In this document: in pieces, positions 1 through 8,533 of the stretch
Position numbering within the stretch: the first letter of the stretch is position 1
Layout: each line of letters opens with the position of its first letter
NCBI GenBank assembly: GCA_030824575.1
Contig: JAVBXL010000197.1
Span: forward strand, 1 to 63,057
Origin: a bacterium
GTDB lineage: Bacteria; Pseudomonadota; Alphaproteobacteria; Sphingomonadales; Sphingomonadaceae
Direction: 5' to 3'
Length of the DNA: 63,057 bases
Translations under genes and position numbers: made by a program
Notes under the pieces: model-generated
Told to the model about the DNA's origin: nothing
Database searches by the model: none
Seen by the model: the letters and a program-made list of their open reading frames with translations, nothing else

Positions 1-1
1 G

Positions 2-262
2 GCCATTGCGGCGGTCGCGAATGAGGATGACGACCTGCTGCGCCTCAAGGGCGTCGGTCCCAAACTCAAGAGTTTGCTAATCGAACTCGGCGTCACCCGC
101 TATGCCCAGATCGCCGCCTGGGGCGATGTGGACATCGCCGCGATCGACGCGAAGCTCGGTAATTTCAAAGGCCGCCCGGTGCGCGACCATTGGGTCGACC
201 AAGCCAAATATCTGGCCGCCGGCGACATTGCCGGCTTTGAAGCTAAATATGGGAAACTGTAA
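2..262 (+). CDS. C-terminal part of a helix-hairpin-helix protein (5' end outside window)
   Basis: The frame is open from the left edge and ends at a TAA. The visible 86 residues contain an LKGVGPKLKSLLIELGVTR segment (about residues 16-34), a typical helix-hairpin-helix that contacts DNA backbone or mediates packing, followed by an acidic/aromatic tail ending in FEAKYGKL. This resembles the C-terminal domain of small alphaproteobacterial proteins annotated as flap-endonuclease-1-like 5' DNA nuclease, which usually carry an N-terminal membrane anchor. That part is not in the window, so catalytic function cannot be judged. The true start is unknown. Confidence 0.7.
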   Translation, partial: AIAAVANEDDDLLRLKGVGPKLKSLLIELGVTRYAQIAAWGDVDIAAIDAKLGNFKGRPVRDHWVDQAKYLAAGDIAGFEAKYGKL

Positions 263-385
263 GCGCTGATGGGTCAGGCACCTACCGGCTTCGATGGAAG
301 CCGAATGATGCCGCCCCGCCGCTCTGCCCCCGCCGTTCCGCCATGCCGCGCATTGGCGCGCCATGGCGTGGGGGCGAAAGACGCA

Positions 386-646
386 TTAGCGCTGGGCCAG
401 CTGCACCGATGCCTTGCGGGTGATGGTCAGGCCGGCCTGCGCCCATTGCGCCTTCGAGCGGCAGCGGATCGTGGGAGCCAGCGATCCGCTCAGCGTTTCG
501 CGGAAGCAATAGCGGTCGTTCTTCTGGTCATAGGTCACCTTGGCCTTGCCGAAGCTGCCCTGCGACTGGGCGAAGGCGGGGGTGCTGGCGGCCGAAACGG
601 CGATGGCGGCGGCGACGACAGCGGCGGTGAAAGCGATGGTCTTCAT
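386..646 (-). CDS. Small exported protein of unknown function
   Basis: An 86-residue protein with an obvious Sec signal peptide: MKTIAFT, an Ala/Val-rich core and a likely AFA-Q cleavage site near residue 26. The mature part is about 60 residues and basic, with two cysteines (RYCFRE and TIRCRS) that could form a disulfide in the periplasm. A purine-rich AGGGAAGGA lies upstream of the ATG and supports the start. It stands alone between a convergent HHH gene and the lutC end. I do not recognise a family; small sphingomonad periplasmic proteins of this type are common and uncharacterised. Confidence 0.65.
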   Translation of the reverse strand: MKTIAFTAAVVAAAIAVSAASTPAFAQSQGSFGKAKVTYDQKNDRYCFRETLSGSLAPTIRCRSKAQWAQAGLTITRKASVQLAQR

Positions 647-927
647 GCGGATTGTCCTTCCCTGAACATGTGGTTGGCGATCCTTGCTGGATCATGCCAA
701 CGATATTGCAGGGGGCGTGCCAATTTCTAAAAAGGGCCAGGAAACGCCGGGTTTCCCATTAATTCTGGAAATCACCTAATGGATTTTCACCAGTAATTGG
801 CATCCTGTCCAACTTGTCAGGAAATGATCCGGCAGCATCGAGGTGCCCTGGCAAGGATCGTATCTTTTATCGCTGCCGCCGCTTCAAGATAGGCCATCCT
901 CCTGCGGCATGATCATCCGACATCCGC

Positions 928-1536
928 TCAATTCCGCAAGAGGATGACGTGCAGGAATCGCGGACCATGCGCGCCGCGGACATAGGTGCCTTCGATATCG
1001 GTGGTGCCCGATACGCCGGTGACCCAATAATGGGCGCGGGGTTGCGGGCCGGTCAGCGGGGCATCCTCCAGATAGGGAGCGATGTCGCGGACAGCCAGCA
1101 GCACGATATGATGCAGCGCCAGAAAATTGGGCAGCATCGGCGCGATCGGGCCGGTTTCGAATATCAGCGACCCGGTTTCCGCGATCCCCCTGCGCGCGAT
1201 GGCAAGGGCGGCCACTTCGTCGGGCGCGGCGCTGTCGTGGAGAGTGAACCCGCTCCAGTCGCAGGCCGTCAGGCGCGGATCGGGGGGCAGGCAGAGCGTG
1301 CGCGCTTCACCCTGCCCCGCAAGATAGCGGGCGACGGCGGCAGGCAGGTCCGCCATGGACCCGATCACGTCATGGCTGGCATTGACGCTCGGCAAAGCGA
1401 GCCGGGCGAGAAATTCGGCTTCCAGCGCCGCCTCGTCCACCGCCGGACGCTCCGGCGCGACTAGCAGCGCGTCGGCTTCCGCATTGTCGGGCGACGGTCC
1501 TTTCAGCCGGGCGAGGATGGCGTCACGGGCACTCAT
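928..1536 (-). CDS. lutC: LutC/YkgG-family lactate utilisation protein
   Basis: A 202-residue LUD-domain protein, third subunit of the LutABC iron-sulfur L-lactate dehydrogenase, which feeds electrons from lactate oxidation to the respiratory chain at the inner face of the membrane. Seen: the N-terminus MSARDAILARL typical of LutC, a central glycine/acidic region, and the family's ETGS motif followed by a P-x-LP stretch in the C-terminal half. The ATG at 1536 overlaps the lutB TGA (ATGA), so translation is coupled and the longer upstream open frame is not needed. It is the last gene of the iclR-rhaDH-lutABC run. Its job here is probably to remove L-lactate made by rhamnose breakdown. Confidence 0.9.
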   Translation of the reverse strand: MSARDAILARLKGPSPDNAEADALLVAPERPAVDEAALEAEFLARLALPSVNASHDVIGSMADLPAAVARYLAGQGEARTLCLPPDPRLTACDWSGFTLHDSAAPDEVAALAIARRGIAETGSLIFETGPIAPMLPNFLALHHIVLLAVRDIAPYLEDAPLTGPQPRAHYWVTGVSGTTDIEGTYVRGAHGPRFLHVILLRN

Positions 1537-2927
1537 AGGCGGCGCTCCCTCTGATATTGCGCCATGAAGGTCCGGGCGGCGGGCCTGGGCATGTCGCGAT
1601 GGCGGGTCCAGCCGCCCGCCAGCGGCAATTGCGCGATCCAGCCCTTCGTCCCCAGCAAACGCATCACCCGCACGGCGATGCCGGTCCCCAGCCGATAGAG
1701 GCGCGGCCGGGTCGCGACCCAGGCCCAAAGGCCCAGCCCCGCACGCATCGACGTCGGCTCCAACCCCTCGCGCCAACTTTTCTCGCGCCAGCCTTTCAGC
1801 AACGTGGGCAGCGGGATGCGCACCGGGCACACCTCCTGGCATTTGCCGTTGAGGGTGCAGGCATGGATCAGGTCGCGATTGGCCGCCAGCCCGTCGAGCA
1901 CCGGCGTCAACACTGCGCCCATCGGCCCCGGATAGGTGCCGCCATAGGCGTGGCCGCCGATCTGACGGAACACGACGCAATGATTCATGCACGCGCCGCA
2001 ACGGATGCAGCGCAGCATCTCGGCCAGCCCCTCGTCGCGCATTTTCGTGCGGCCATTATCGACCAGCACGATGTGCATTTCCTCCGGCCCGTCGCGATCG
2101 CCAGCGCGTTTCGGCCCGGTATAGAAGGTCGTATATTGGGTCAGCGCCGCGCCGGTGGCCGATCGCGCCAGCATCCGCAGCATATGGATGGCGTGCGGCA
2201 TGGACGGCACGATCTTCTCGATCCCCGCCGTCACGATATGGACGCGCGGCGGCACCAGCGACAATTCGGCATTGCCCTCATTGGTAACGGTGCAAACCGC
2301 GCCGCTATCGGCGATCAGGAAATTCGCGCCCGAAATGCCGACATCCGCGCCCAGCATCTGCGTGCGCAGTTCCCGCCGCGCGCTTTCCGCCATGGCGGCG
2401 ATTGTTTCTTCCTGATGGGGCGAGCGATGCTTCGCCTTGAACAGCGCCGACACCTGCTCGCGCGTCTTGTGCATGGCGGGCCAGATGATGTGCGACGGCC
2501 GCTCGTCGGCCAGCTGGATAATATGCTCGGCAAGGTCCGTCTCGACCCGGCCGATCCCGGCTTCCGCCAGCGCATGGGGCAGGCCGATCTCTTCGCCCAG
2601 CATCGACTTTGACCGCGCGACGCTCTTTGCGCCCGCGGTCTTGCAGATGTCGATGACGATCTTGCAGGCGTCGTCGGCCGTGCTGGCCCAATGGACCTTG
2701 GCCCCCGCGACGATCGCGTTGGCCTCGAACTCTTCCAGATAATAGCCCAGATGCGCGATCACATGATCCTTGATCGCGGCGGCGCGCGTGCGGGCGGCCT
2801 CGAAATCAGGGAAGGCGTCGATCGCGATGGTCCGCTTCGCCTCTGCCGTCCCTGCGGTGCGCTCGACCGCGATCTTCAGGATCGGGTCGGCCAGCGCCGC
2901 GTCGGCGCGGTCAGTGAAACCGCTCAT
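1533..2927 (-). CDS. lutB: LutB-family iron-sulfur lactate utilisation protein
   Basis: A 464-residue LutB (YkgF) homologue: an N-terminal LUD domain with the family's ITGANFLIADSGA-like ISGANFLIADSGAV segment (about residues 205-218), then a ferredoxin-type C-terminal domain. The first cluster is canonical, CIRCGACMNHC. The second reads CTLNGKCQEVCP, so an Asn stands where many ferredoxin-like domains have the second Cys; three Cys remain. The length is normal for the family. The start at 2927 is chosen because it forms an ATGA overlap with the lutA stop; the extra upstream codons in the open frame lie inside lutA. The predicted role is electron transfer in L-lactate to pyruvate oxidation. 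Confidence 0.9.
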   Translation of the reverse strand: MSGFTDRADAALADPILKIAVERTAGTAEAKRTIAIDAFPDFEAARTRAAAIKDHVIAHLGYYLEEFEANAIVAGAKVHWASTADDACKIVIDICKTAGAKSVARSKSMLGEEIGLPHALAEAGIGRVETDLAEHIIQLADERPSHIIWPAMHKTREQVSALFKAKHRSPHQEETIAAMAESARRELRTQMLGADVGISGANFLIADSGAVCTVTNEGNAELSLVPPRVHIVTAGIEKIVPSMPHAIHMLRMLARSATGAALTQYTTFYTGPKRAGDRDGPEEMHIVLVDNGRTKMRDEGLAEMLRCIRCGACMNHCVVFRQIGGHAYGGTYPGPMGAVLTPVLDGLAANRDLIHACTLNGKCQEVCPVRIPLPTLLKGWREKSWREGLEPTSMRAGLGLWAWVATRPRLYRLGTGIAVRVMRLLGTKGWIAQLPLAGGWTRHRDMPRPAARTFMAQYQRERRL

Positions 2928-3679
2928 GCCTCTTCCCCGATCGCCGGCCCATCGCCAATGCCGGCGATCAGTTCGATCGCATGAAAGGCGCGTATCTTGC
3001 TCCCCTGGCGATGCAGCTTGCCCGCCATGTTCATCAGGCAGCCCAGGTCGCCCGCCAGCAACAGGTCGGCTCCGGTCGCATCGATCGCGTCCGCCTTTTC
3101 GCCAACGATGGCGTTGGAAATGGCGGGATATTTGACGCAGAAGGTGCCCCCAAAGCCGCAACATGTCTCCTCGCCCTGCAAAGGCGCGAAACGCAAGCCG
3201 TCGATAGCTTTCAGTAACCGACGCGGCTGCCCCTTGATCCCCAGTTCGCGCAGGCCCGAACAACTGTCATGATAGGTCGCCTTGGCGTCCATCGACACGC
3301 CTTCCGGCCGCCAGCCGCATATCTCATCGAGATAGGCCATGACCTCCCACGTCTTGCTCGCTACCGCCTGTGCCCGCGGCAACCATTCGGCGTCATGTTC
3401 GAATATTTCGGGATAATGGCAGCGGATCGTCCCCGCGCAGGAGCCGGACGGCACGACGATCGCCTCATAGTGTTCCAGCGCCGCGATCGTCTGCTTCGCC
3501 AGTGCGACGGCATGATCCCGGTCGCCGCTGTTGAGCGCGGGTTGGCCGCAACAGGTCTGCCCTTCCGGCACGACCACGTCGCACCCGGCCGCCTCCAGCG
3601 CGCGGATCGCGGCAAAGCCGATGCGTGGGCGCATCAGGTCGACCAGGCAGGTGACGAACAGGGCGACATTTCGGGGCAT
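2924..3679 (-). CDS. lutA: LutA-family iron-sulfur lactate utilisation protein
   Basis: A 251-residue protein with two cysteine-rich CCG domains: VTCLVD...TCCGQPALNSGD in the first half and DSCSGLREL...ETCCGFGGTFCVKYP in the second, plus GDLGCLMNM near the end. These are the ligands that characterise LutA/GlpC/HdrD-type proteins and bind an iron-sulfur centre in L-lactate dehydrogenase. The start ATG shares a TAATG with the stop of the upstream rhamnose dehydrogenase gene, so the two are translationally coupled. That coupling ties lactate oxidation directly to rhamnose dehydrogenation. GlpC-like alternatives are unlikely because lutB and lutC follow. Confidence 0.92.
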   Translation of the reverse strand: MPRNVALFVTCLVDLMRPRIGFAAIRALEAAGCDVVVPEGQTCCGQPALNSGDRDHAVALAKQTIAALEHYEAIVVPSGSCAGTIRCHYPEIFEHDAEWLPRAQAVASKTWEVMAYLDEICGWRPEGVSMDAKATYHDSCSGLRELGIKGQPRRLLKAIDGLRFAPLQGEETCCGFGGTFCVKYPAISNAIVGEKADAIDATGADLLLAGDLGCLMNMAGKLHRQGSKIRAFHAIELIAGIGDGPAIGEEA

Positions 3680-4443
3680 TATTGCAGATTCACATACATG
3701 CCGCCATCGACCAGCAGCGCCGCGCCGGTGACATAGGCGGCCATGTCCGACGCCAGGAAGACGATCGGTCCGGCCAGATCTTCCGGCGCGCCAAGACGCC
3801 CCAGCGGCACGCGCTTTTCCATATACTCGCGCTTTTCGACGTCGGCCAGATCATCCTTGTTGATCTCGGTCAGGATCGTGCCGGGCAGCACGCTGTTGCA
3901 GCGTATGCCATATTTGCCCAGCGCGATCGAGGTCGATTGCATCAGCGAATGCACGCCAGCCTTGGTCGGAGTATAATGCGTCTGATACTCCCCGCCGACC
4001 AGCGCGGAGATGGAGGAAACAGCCACGATCGACCCGCCATGCCCCTGTTTCACCATTTGCTGGGCAGCCGCCTGCACCATGAAATACGCGCCGTGCAGGT
4101 TCACCTTGAACGTCCGCTCGACCACATCGGCCGGCATGTCCAGAAAGGCGTGGAAGGGGCAAATCCCCGCATTGCTCACCATGACGTCGACCTTGCCGAA
4201 GGCTTCGACCGCCTTGGCGACGAAATCCTGCGCGGTCTGCGGGTCGGCGACGTCGCCCTTTACCGCGATGGCGCGCTGGCCCAGCGCCTCGATCTCCGCC
4301 ACGCAGCTTGCGGCCGGACCATCGCTGTTCGCATAGTTGATCGCGACATCCGCACCATGCTGCGCCGCACCGATCGCGGCGGCGCGGCCGATGCCGGTCG
4401 ATGCGCCGGTGATAAGGACGGTCTTGCCTTCAAGCAGCTTCAT
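3679..4443 (-). CDS. L-rhamnose 1-dehydrogenase (SDR family)
   Basis: A 254-residue classical short-chain dehydrogenase. Seen: TGASTGIG cofactor loop (residues 12-19), NAG at 91-93, catalytic Ser near 144, Tyr157 and Lys161 (YTPTK), and a C-terminal DGGMYVN. It closely resembles the L-rhamnose dehydrogenase LRA1 described from Sphingomonas, which oxidises L-rhamnose to L-rhamnono-lactone. The neighbourhood (dehydratase, hydrolase, lactonase, RhaT) makes that role far more likely than a generic 3-oxoacyl reductase. The start ATG at 4443 follows AGGAAA; the gene lies 22 nt behind the iclR stop and is coupled to lutA by TAATG. Cofactor preference (NAD or NADP) cannot be fixed by eye. Confidence 0.85.
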   Translation of the reverse strand: MKLLEGKTVLITGASTGIGRAAAIGAAQHGADVAINYANSDGPAASCVAEIEALGQRAIAVKGDVADPQTAQDFVAKAVEAFGKVDVMVSNAGICPFHAFLDMPADVVERTFKVNLHGAYFMVQAAAQQMVKQGHGGSIVAVSSISALVGGEYQTHYTPTKAGVHSLMQSTSIALGKYGIRCNSVLPGTILTEINKDDLADVEKREYMEKRVPLGRLGAPEDLAGPIVFLASDMAAYVTGAALLVDGGMYVNLQ

Positions 4444-4465
4444 GGGGCGGATTTTCCTTCGATGA

Positions 4466-5320
4466 TTATCGCCGCACCGGGCGGCGGGGGGATTTGACGC
4501 CGGGGGTCCAGCCCAGGTCGGCGCTGACCTTGTGCGCGGCGGCGCGAACATCGTCGCTCAGCGCCGCCATGCGATCATCATCCATATATTGGGCGGCGCT
4601 CGACAGGCTGATGGCGGCGACGATCGCGCCAGATGCGGCGCGGATCGGCGCGGCGACGCAGCGTATCTGGTCTTCATTCTCTTCCAGGTCGAATGCCCGG
4701 CCGGCGGCGACATAGCCGCGCATCCGTTCAAGCCAGCCATCATAGGCGACCGCATGGGTGCCCGCCGCCTGATCCGCGTCGAACAGCCGCCGCCAATTGC
4801 CCTCCGGATCATCCATCAGCAGCGCCTTGCCAAGCCCTGTCGAGGTCAAGGGATGCCGATCGCCGATCCGGCTGCTGATCTCCACCCGGCGGCGGCCGGG
4901 AATCTTGTCGAGATAGAGCGCCTGGTCGCCGTCGAGCCGGCCGAGATGCACGACATCTTCGCTGGCGGCGGCCAGCGCCTCCAGATGCGGCCGGGCGATC
5001 TGCACCAAGTCGGCCTGCGATTGGGCGAGGAAGCCCAACTGGAGCAGCTTTGGTCCCAACTGATAGCCCTCGCGCGGCAGGAATGTCAGGAAACCGCGCT
5101 CTACCATGGCGTTGGCGAGGCGATGGGTGGTTGAGCGCGTAAGCCCCATCCGTTCCGACAGGTCGGCCAGCTTGATCGGGCCGTCGATCACTTGGTCGAG
5201 CAGGTCCAGCCCGCGCTGCAAAGTCTGCGACCCGCCAGCTTTCCCAGATACCTTCGCCTTTTCATCTCGCCCCAAATTTTCCGGCGCATCCGATTCTGGG
5301 TTTGACGTTTTATATCTCAT
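4466..5320 (-). CDS. IclR-family transcriptional regulator of the rhamnose cluster
   Basis: A 284-residue regulator with an N-terminal winged helix-turn-helix (about residues 30-90: LQRGLDLLDQV, LADLSERMGLTRSTTHRLA) and a C-terminal IclR effector domain (DVVHLGRLDGDQALYLDKI, LTSTGLGKALL, CVAAPI, AISLS). It is the first gene of the minus-strand run iclR-rhaDH-lutABC and faces the divergent dehydratase operon across about 180 nt. From there it could control both directions by sensing rhamnose, rhamnonate or a keto-deoxy intermediate. It carries a roughly 25-residue polar N-terminal extension before the HTH, so a later start is possible. Confidence 0.85.
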   Translation of the reverse strand: MRYKTSNPESDAPENLGRDEKAKVSGKAGGSQTLQRGLDLLDQVIDGPIKLADLSERMGLTRSTTHRLANAMVERGFLTFLPREGYQLGPKLLQLGFLAQSQADLVQIARPHLEALAAASEDVVHLGRLDGDQALYLDKIPGRRRVEISSRIGDRHPLTSTGLGKALLMDDPEGNWRRLFDADQAAGTHAVAYDGWLERMRGYVAAGRAFDLEENEDQIRCVAAPIRAASGAIVAAISLSSAAQYMDDDRMAALSDDVRAAAHKVSADLGWTPGVKSPRRPVRR

Positions 5321-5501
5321 CTAATAACACTCTATCCCACAAAATGAGAAAAACAAGGGTGAAGGAGAGGCCAGCCATGATTCTTCCGATCGCGGCACCT
5401 CTTCCGATAGCCAGCTCTTATTGGTGTTTTGACCATATATTGGAAGTTTCTGCCGATGGCTCCCACATATTGGACGTCGGCATGGTTCAGGGAGTGTGTG
5501 C
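5321..5501. promoter_or_regulatory. Divergent promoter/operator region between iclR and rhamnonate dehydratase
   Basis: A 181-nt divergent intergenic region that must carry promoters for both halves of the rhamnose island. It contains two near-identical direct repeats, CATATATTGGA (5434-5444) and CACATATTGGA (5464-5474), 30 nt apart, about three helical turns, with a further TATTGG at 5419-5424. An imperfect TCTCAT/ATGAGA pair lies by the iclR start. Which of these binds IclR or LacI is inference. AGGGAG at 5489-5494 is the ribosome binding site for the GTG start at 5502. Confidence 0.5.
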
Positions 5502-6695
5502 GTGCCGATCGTGACCTTGCCGAAGATCAAGCATGTCCGCGCCTTCACCGTGCGCGGTGGCGGGGCAGACTATCATGACCAGGGCGAAGGCCACTGGATC
5601 GACGATCATATCGCGACGCCCATGTCGAAATATCCCGAATATCGCCAGTCGCGCCAAAGCTTCGGCATCAATGTGCTGGGCACGCTGGTCGTTGAGATCG
5701 AGGCCGAGGACGGCACCGTCGGTTTCGCGGTGACGACTGGTGGCGAACCGGCCGCCTATATTGTTGAAAAGCATCTCGCCCGCTTCCTCGAAGGCCGCTC
5801 GCCGACCGATTATGAGAAGATCTGGGACCAGATGTATTTCTCGACCCAATATTATGGCCGCAAGGGGCTGGTCGTGAACGCGATTTCCGGGGTCGATCTG
5901 GCGCTGTGGGATCTGCTCGGCAAGCTGCGGCAGGAACCGGTCTATCATCTGCTAGGCGGCGCAGTGCGCGACGAACTGCAATTCTACGCCACCGGCGCGC
6001 GGCCCGACAAGGCCAAGGAATTCGGTTTCATCGGCGGCAAGATGGCGCTGCACCACGGCCCGGCCGAGGGTGTCGAGGGCCTGAAAAAGAACATCGCCGA
6101 ACTAGCCGACATGCGCGAAAAGGTCGGCCCAGATTTCTGGCTGATGTGGGACTGCTGGATGGCGCTCGACGTCGATTATGCGACCCGTCTGGCCATCGCC
6201 GCGCATGACCTTGGCCTCAAATGGATCGAGGAGGCGATCAGCCCCGACGATTATTGGGGCTATCAACAGCTCAAGCGCAACGTGCCCAAGGGCATGCTGG
6301 TCACCACTGGCGAGCATGAAGCGACCCGCTGGGGCTTTCGCATGTTGCTGGAAATGGATTGCTGCGACATCATCCAGCCCGATGTCGGCTGGTGCGGGGG
6401 CGTGACCGAACTGCTCAAAATCAGCGCCCTGGCCGACGCGCATGGCAAGATGGTCGTGCCGCATGGCTCGTCCGTCTACAGCTATCATTTCGTCATCACC
6501 CGCCACAATTCGCCCTTCGCCGAATTTCTGATGATGCATCCGGGGCCGACCGAAGTGGTGCCGATGTTCCATCCCCAATTGCTGGGCGAACCGGTGCCGG
6601 AAAATGGCCGGATGAAGGTGACTGCGCTCGACAAGCCCGGCTTCGGCGTCGACCTCAACCCCGACATCGTGATGCACCGCCCATACACCCATTGA
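5502..6695 (+). CDS. L-rhamnonate dehydratase (enolase superfamily)
   Basis: A 397-residue enolase-superfamily acid-sugar dehydratase that converts L-rhamnonate to 2-keto-3-deoxy-L-rhamnonate. Seen: an N-terminal capping domain with [19 protein letters not shown] (substrate loop typical of rhamnonate dehydratases), metal ligands Asp217 (WDCW), Glu243 (IEEA) and Glu271 (TGEHE), and His321 in VPHGSS. The sequence matches the RhmD/LRA3 group rather than mandelate or galactonate dehydratases. I place the start at the GTG at 5502, seven bases after AGGGAG; the upstream GTG at 5496 is too close to that site. It is the first gene of the plus-strand operon. Confidence 0.9.
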   Translation: MPIVTLPKIKHVRAFTVRGGGADYHDQGEGHWIDDHIATPMSKYPEYRQSRQSFGINVLGTLVVEIEAEDGTVGFAVTTGGEPAAYIVEKHLARFLEGRSPTDYEKIWDQMYFSTQYYGRKGLVVNAISGVDLALWDLLGKLRQEPVYHLLGGAVRDELQFYATGARPDKAKEFGFIGGKMALHHGPAEGVEGLKKNIAELADMREKVGPDFWLMWDCWMALDVDYATRLAIAAHDLGLKWIEEAISPDDYWGYQQLKRNVPKGMLVTTGEHEATRWGFRMLLEMDCCDIIQPDVGWCGGVTELLKISALADAHGKMVVPHGSSVYSYHFVITRHNSPFAEFLMMHPGPTEVVPMFHPQLLGEPVPENGRMKVTALDKPGFGVDLNPDIVMHRPYTH

Positions 6696-6721
6696 TTGTT
6701 CGCAAAAGAGAGACTGATCCC

Positions 6722-7579
6722 ATGAAATTCGTTCGTTTCGGCCAGCCTGGCCAGGAAAAGCCGGGTGTCATCGACAGCGATGGCCAGATTCGCGACCTGT
6801 CGAGCGTCGTCCCCGAACTGACCGTCGCAACGCTGGCCGCCGCCAAGACCGCCGACATCGACTCGCTGCCGATCGTGCAAGGCGCGCCGCGCTATGGTGT
6901 GCCGGTCAAGGGCATCGGCAAGATCGTCGCCATCGGCCTCAATTACGAGGATCATGCGATCGAATCCAACCTGCCGATCCCGACCGAACCGGTCATGTTC
7001 ATGAAGGCGTTGTCGTCGCTGAACGGCCCCAATGACGAAGTCGTGCTGCCGAAAAACTCGACCCATGGCGACTGGGAAGTCGAACTGGGCGTCATCATCG
7101 GCGAAACCTGCCGCTATGTCAGCGAAGAGGACGCGCTGTCGAAGGTCGCCGGCTATACGCTGGTCAACGACGTGTCGGAACGCTTCAACCAGAAGCAGCG
7201 CGGCACGCAGTGGAGCAAGGGCAAGGGCCATGACACCTTCTGCCCGGTCGGCCCCTGGCTGGTGACGCCGGACGAAGTGGGCGATTGCCAGGACCTCGAC
7301 ATGTATCTCGATGTCAATGGCGAGCGGATGCAGACCGGCAACACGAAGACGATGATCTTCACCGTCGCCCAGCTGATTGCCTATGTCAGCGAATATATCA
7401 CCCTGTATCCGGGCGACCTGATGATCACCGGCACGCCGCCGGGCGTGGGCGAGGGCAAGAAGCCTGACGCCATCTACCTCAAGGCCGGCGACGTCATGGC
7501 ACTGGGCATCGCCAAGCTCGGCACTCAGACGCAGCAGGTGTTGGAATGGCGTCACCTTGGCGACGTGGTGCTGGGATGA
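6722..7579 (+). CDS. 2,4-diketo-3-deoxy-L-rhamnonate hydrolase (FAH family)
   Basis: A 285-residue fumarylacetoacetate-hydrolase-fold protein. The Mg2+ ligands are visible as Glu119, Glu121 (GDWEVELGVIIG) and Asp150 (YTLVNDVSER), followed by the KGKGHDTFCPVGPWLV loop and ITGTPPGVG near the C-terminus. In the Sphingomonas rhamnose pathway the LRA6 enzyme of this family cleaves 2,4-diketo-3-deoxy-L-rhamnonate to pyruvate and L-lactate, and the neighbours support that assignment. It starts 26 nt after the dehydratase with a purine-rich site (AAAGAGAG). Other FAH substrates (homoprotocatechuate or acylpyruvates) are possible on sequence alone but do not fit the context. Confidence 0.87.
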   Translation: MKFVRFGQPGQEKPGVIDSDGQIRDLSSVVPELTVATLAAAKTADIDSLPIVQGAPRYGVPVKGIGKIVAIGLNYEDHAIESNLPIPTEPVMFMKALSSLNGPNDEVVLPKNSTHGDWEVELGVIIGETCRYVSEEDALSKVAGYTLVNDVSERFNQKQRGTQWSKGKGHDTFCPVGPWLVTPDEVGDCQDLDMYLDVNGERMQTGNTKTMIFTVAQLIAYVSEYITLYPGDLMITGTPPGVGEGKKPDAIYLKAGDVMALGIAKLGTQTQQVLEWRHLGDVVLG

Positions 7580-8325
7580 GCGTCTATGCCGGCCGTTTTG
7601 CGGGCCGCAACGCGATCATCACCGGCGGCGCGTCAGGCCTGGGCAAGCAGGTCGCCGCCCGAATCGTCGCCGAAGGCGGACAGGTGGCGCTTTGGGATCT
7701 CAATCCCGAAGCGCTCGCCGCCACCAGCGCTGAAATCGGCGCGACCCATGTGGTTGCGCTCGACGTCAGCGATTATGCGGCCGTGGCCGCCGCTGCAAAG
7801 GAAAGCGCCGCAGCGCTGGGCAAGGTCGATATCCTGATCTGCTCGGCCGGCATCACCGGCGCGACCGCGACCGTCTGGGACTATCCGGTCGACAGCTTCC
7901 AACGCGTCATCGACATCAATTTGAATGGCCTCTTCTACTGCACCCGCGAAGTTGCGCCCTTCCTGCTGGAAAACGGCTATGGCCGGATCGTCAACCTGGC
8001 GTCCGTCGCGGGCAAGGAGGGCAATCCCAATGCGTCCGCCTACTCCGCCAGCAAGGCGGGCGTGATCGGCTTGACCAAGAGCTTGGGCAAGGAATTGGCG
8101 GGCAAAGGCGTGATTGCCAATGCGCTAACCCCCGCCACTTTCGAAAGCCCGATCCTGGACCAGCTTCCCCAGAGCCAGGTCGATTATATGCGCTCGAAAA
8201 TCCCCATGGGTCGCTTGGGTCTGGTCGAGGAATCGGCCGCTATGGTCTGCTTCATGGCCAGCGAGGAATGTAGCTTCACCACCGCGTCCACCTTCGACAC
8301 ATCGGGTGGCCGTACCACCTTCTGA
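7576..8325 (+). CDS. 2-keto-3-deoxy-L-rhamnonate 4-dehydrogenase (SDR family)
   Basis: A 249-residue classical SDR: TGGASGLG at 16-23, SAGITG near 90, and catalytic Tyr156/Lys160 (YSASK). It overlaps the hydrolase stop by ATGA, so both proteins are made together. This fits the substrate-product relation: the dehydrogenase (LRA5 type) makes the 2,4-diketo compound that the hydrolase cleaves. The C-terminus ends in FDTSGGRTTF, close to the DxSGGR(A/T)TY end of many sugar-acid SDRs. Together with the other SDR at 3679-4443, two oxidations per rhamnose are encoded. Assignment of which SDR does which step rests on resemblance and on this coupling. Confidence 0.83.
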   Translation: MSVYAGRFAGRNAIITGGASGLGKQVAARIVAEGGQVALWDLNPEALAATSAEIGATHVVALDVSDYAAVAAAAKESAAALGKVDILICSAGITGATATVWDYPVDSFQRVIDINLNGLFYCTREVAPFLLENGYGRIVNLASVAGKEGNPNASAYSASKAGVIGLTKSLGKELAGKGVIANALTPATFESPILDQLPQSQVDYMRSKIPMGRLGLVEESAAMVCFMASEECSFTTASTFDTSGGRTTF

Positions 8326-8382
8326 CCCAAAGTCGCGCGGCGCGACTGGCCATCAAGAGCCTGCGCGCCGCAATCTGTCCTA

Positions 8383-8482
8383 CCCCGTTCGGGCTGAGCG
8401 AAGTCGAAGCCCCCGCCCGAGCGCAGCGAAGGCTTCAACTTCGCTCAGCCTTGCCCTTCGACTCCGCTCAGGGCGAACGGGG
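8383..8482. repeat. REP-type palindrome (CCGTTCG..CTGAGC family), copy 1
   Basis: Outer arms CCCCGTTCGGGCTGAGCGAAG and its near-complement GACTCCGCTCAGGGCGAACG flank an inner pair of CTTCGCTCAG-like segments, giving a nested hairpin of about 100 nt. It sits between the second SDR and the lactonase genes, in the only long gap of the plus-strand rhamnose operon, so it could act as an mRNA stability or attenuation element. Other copies are at 17705, 26244, 34511 and 36233. Confidence 0.85.
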
Positions 8483-8533
8483 TTGGGTGAACCGGACGAC
8501 TTGCCTGATCACAATGCCTTGGAGAGGATAGCC

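Noticed and set aside
1533..3263. A longer 576-residue LutB reading
   Set aside because: The extra 112 codons lie inside lutA in another frame; the ATGA overlap start at 2927 fits the family.
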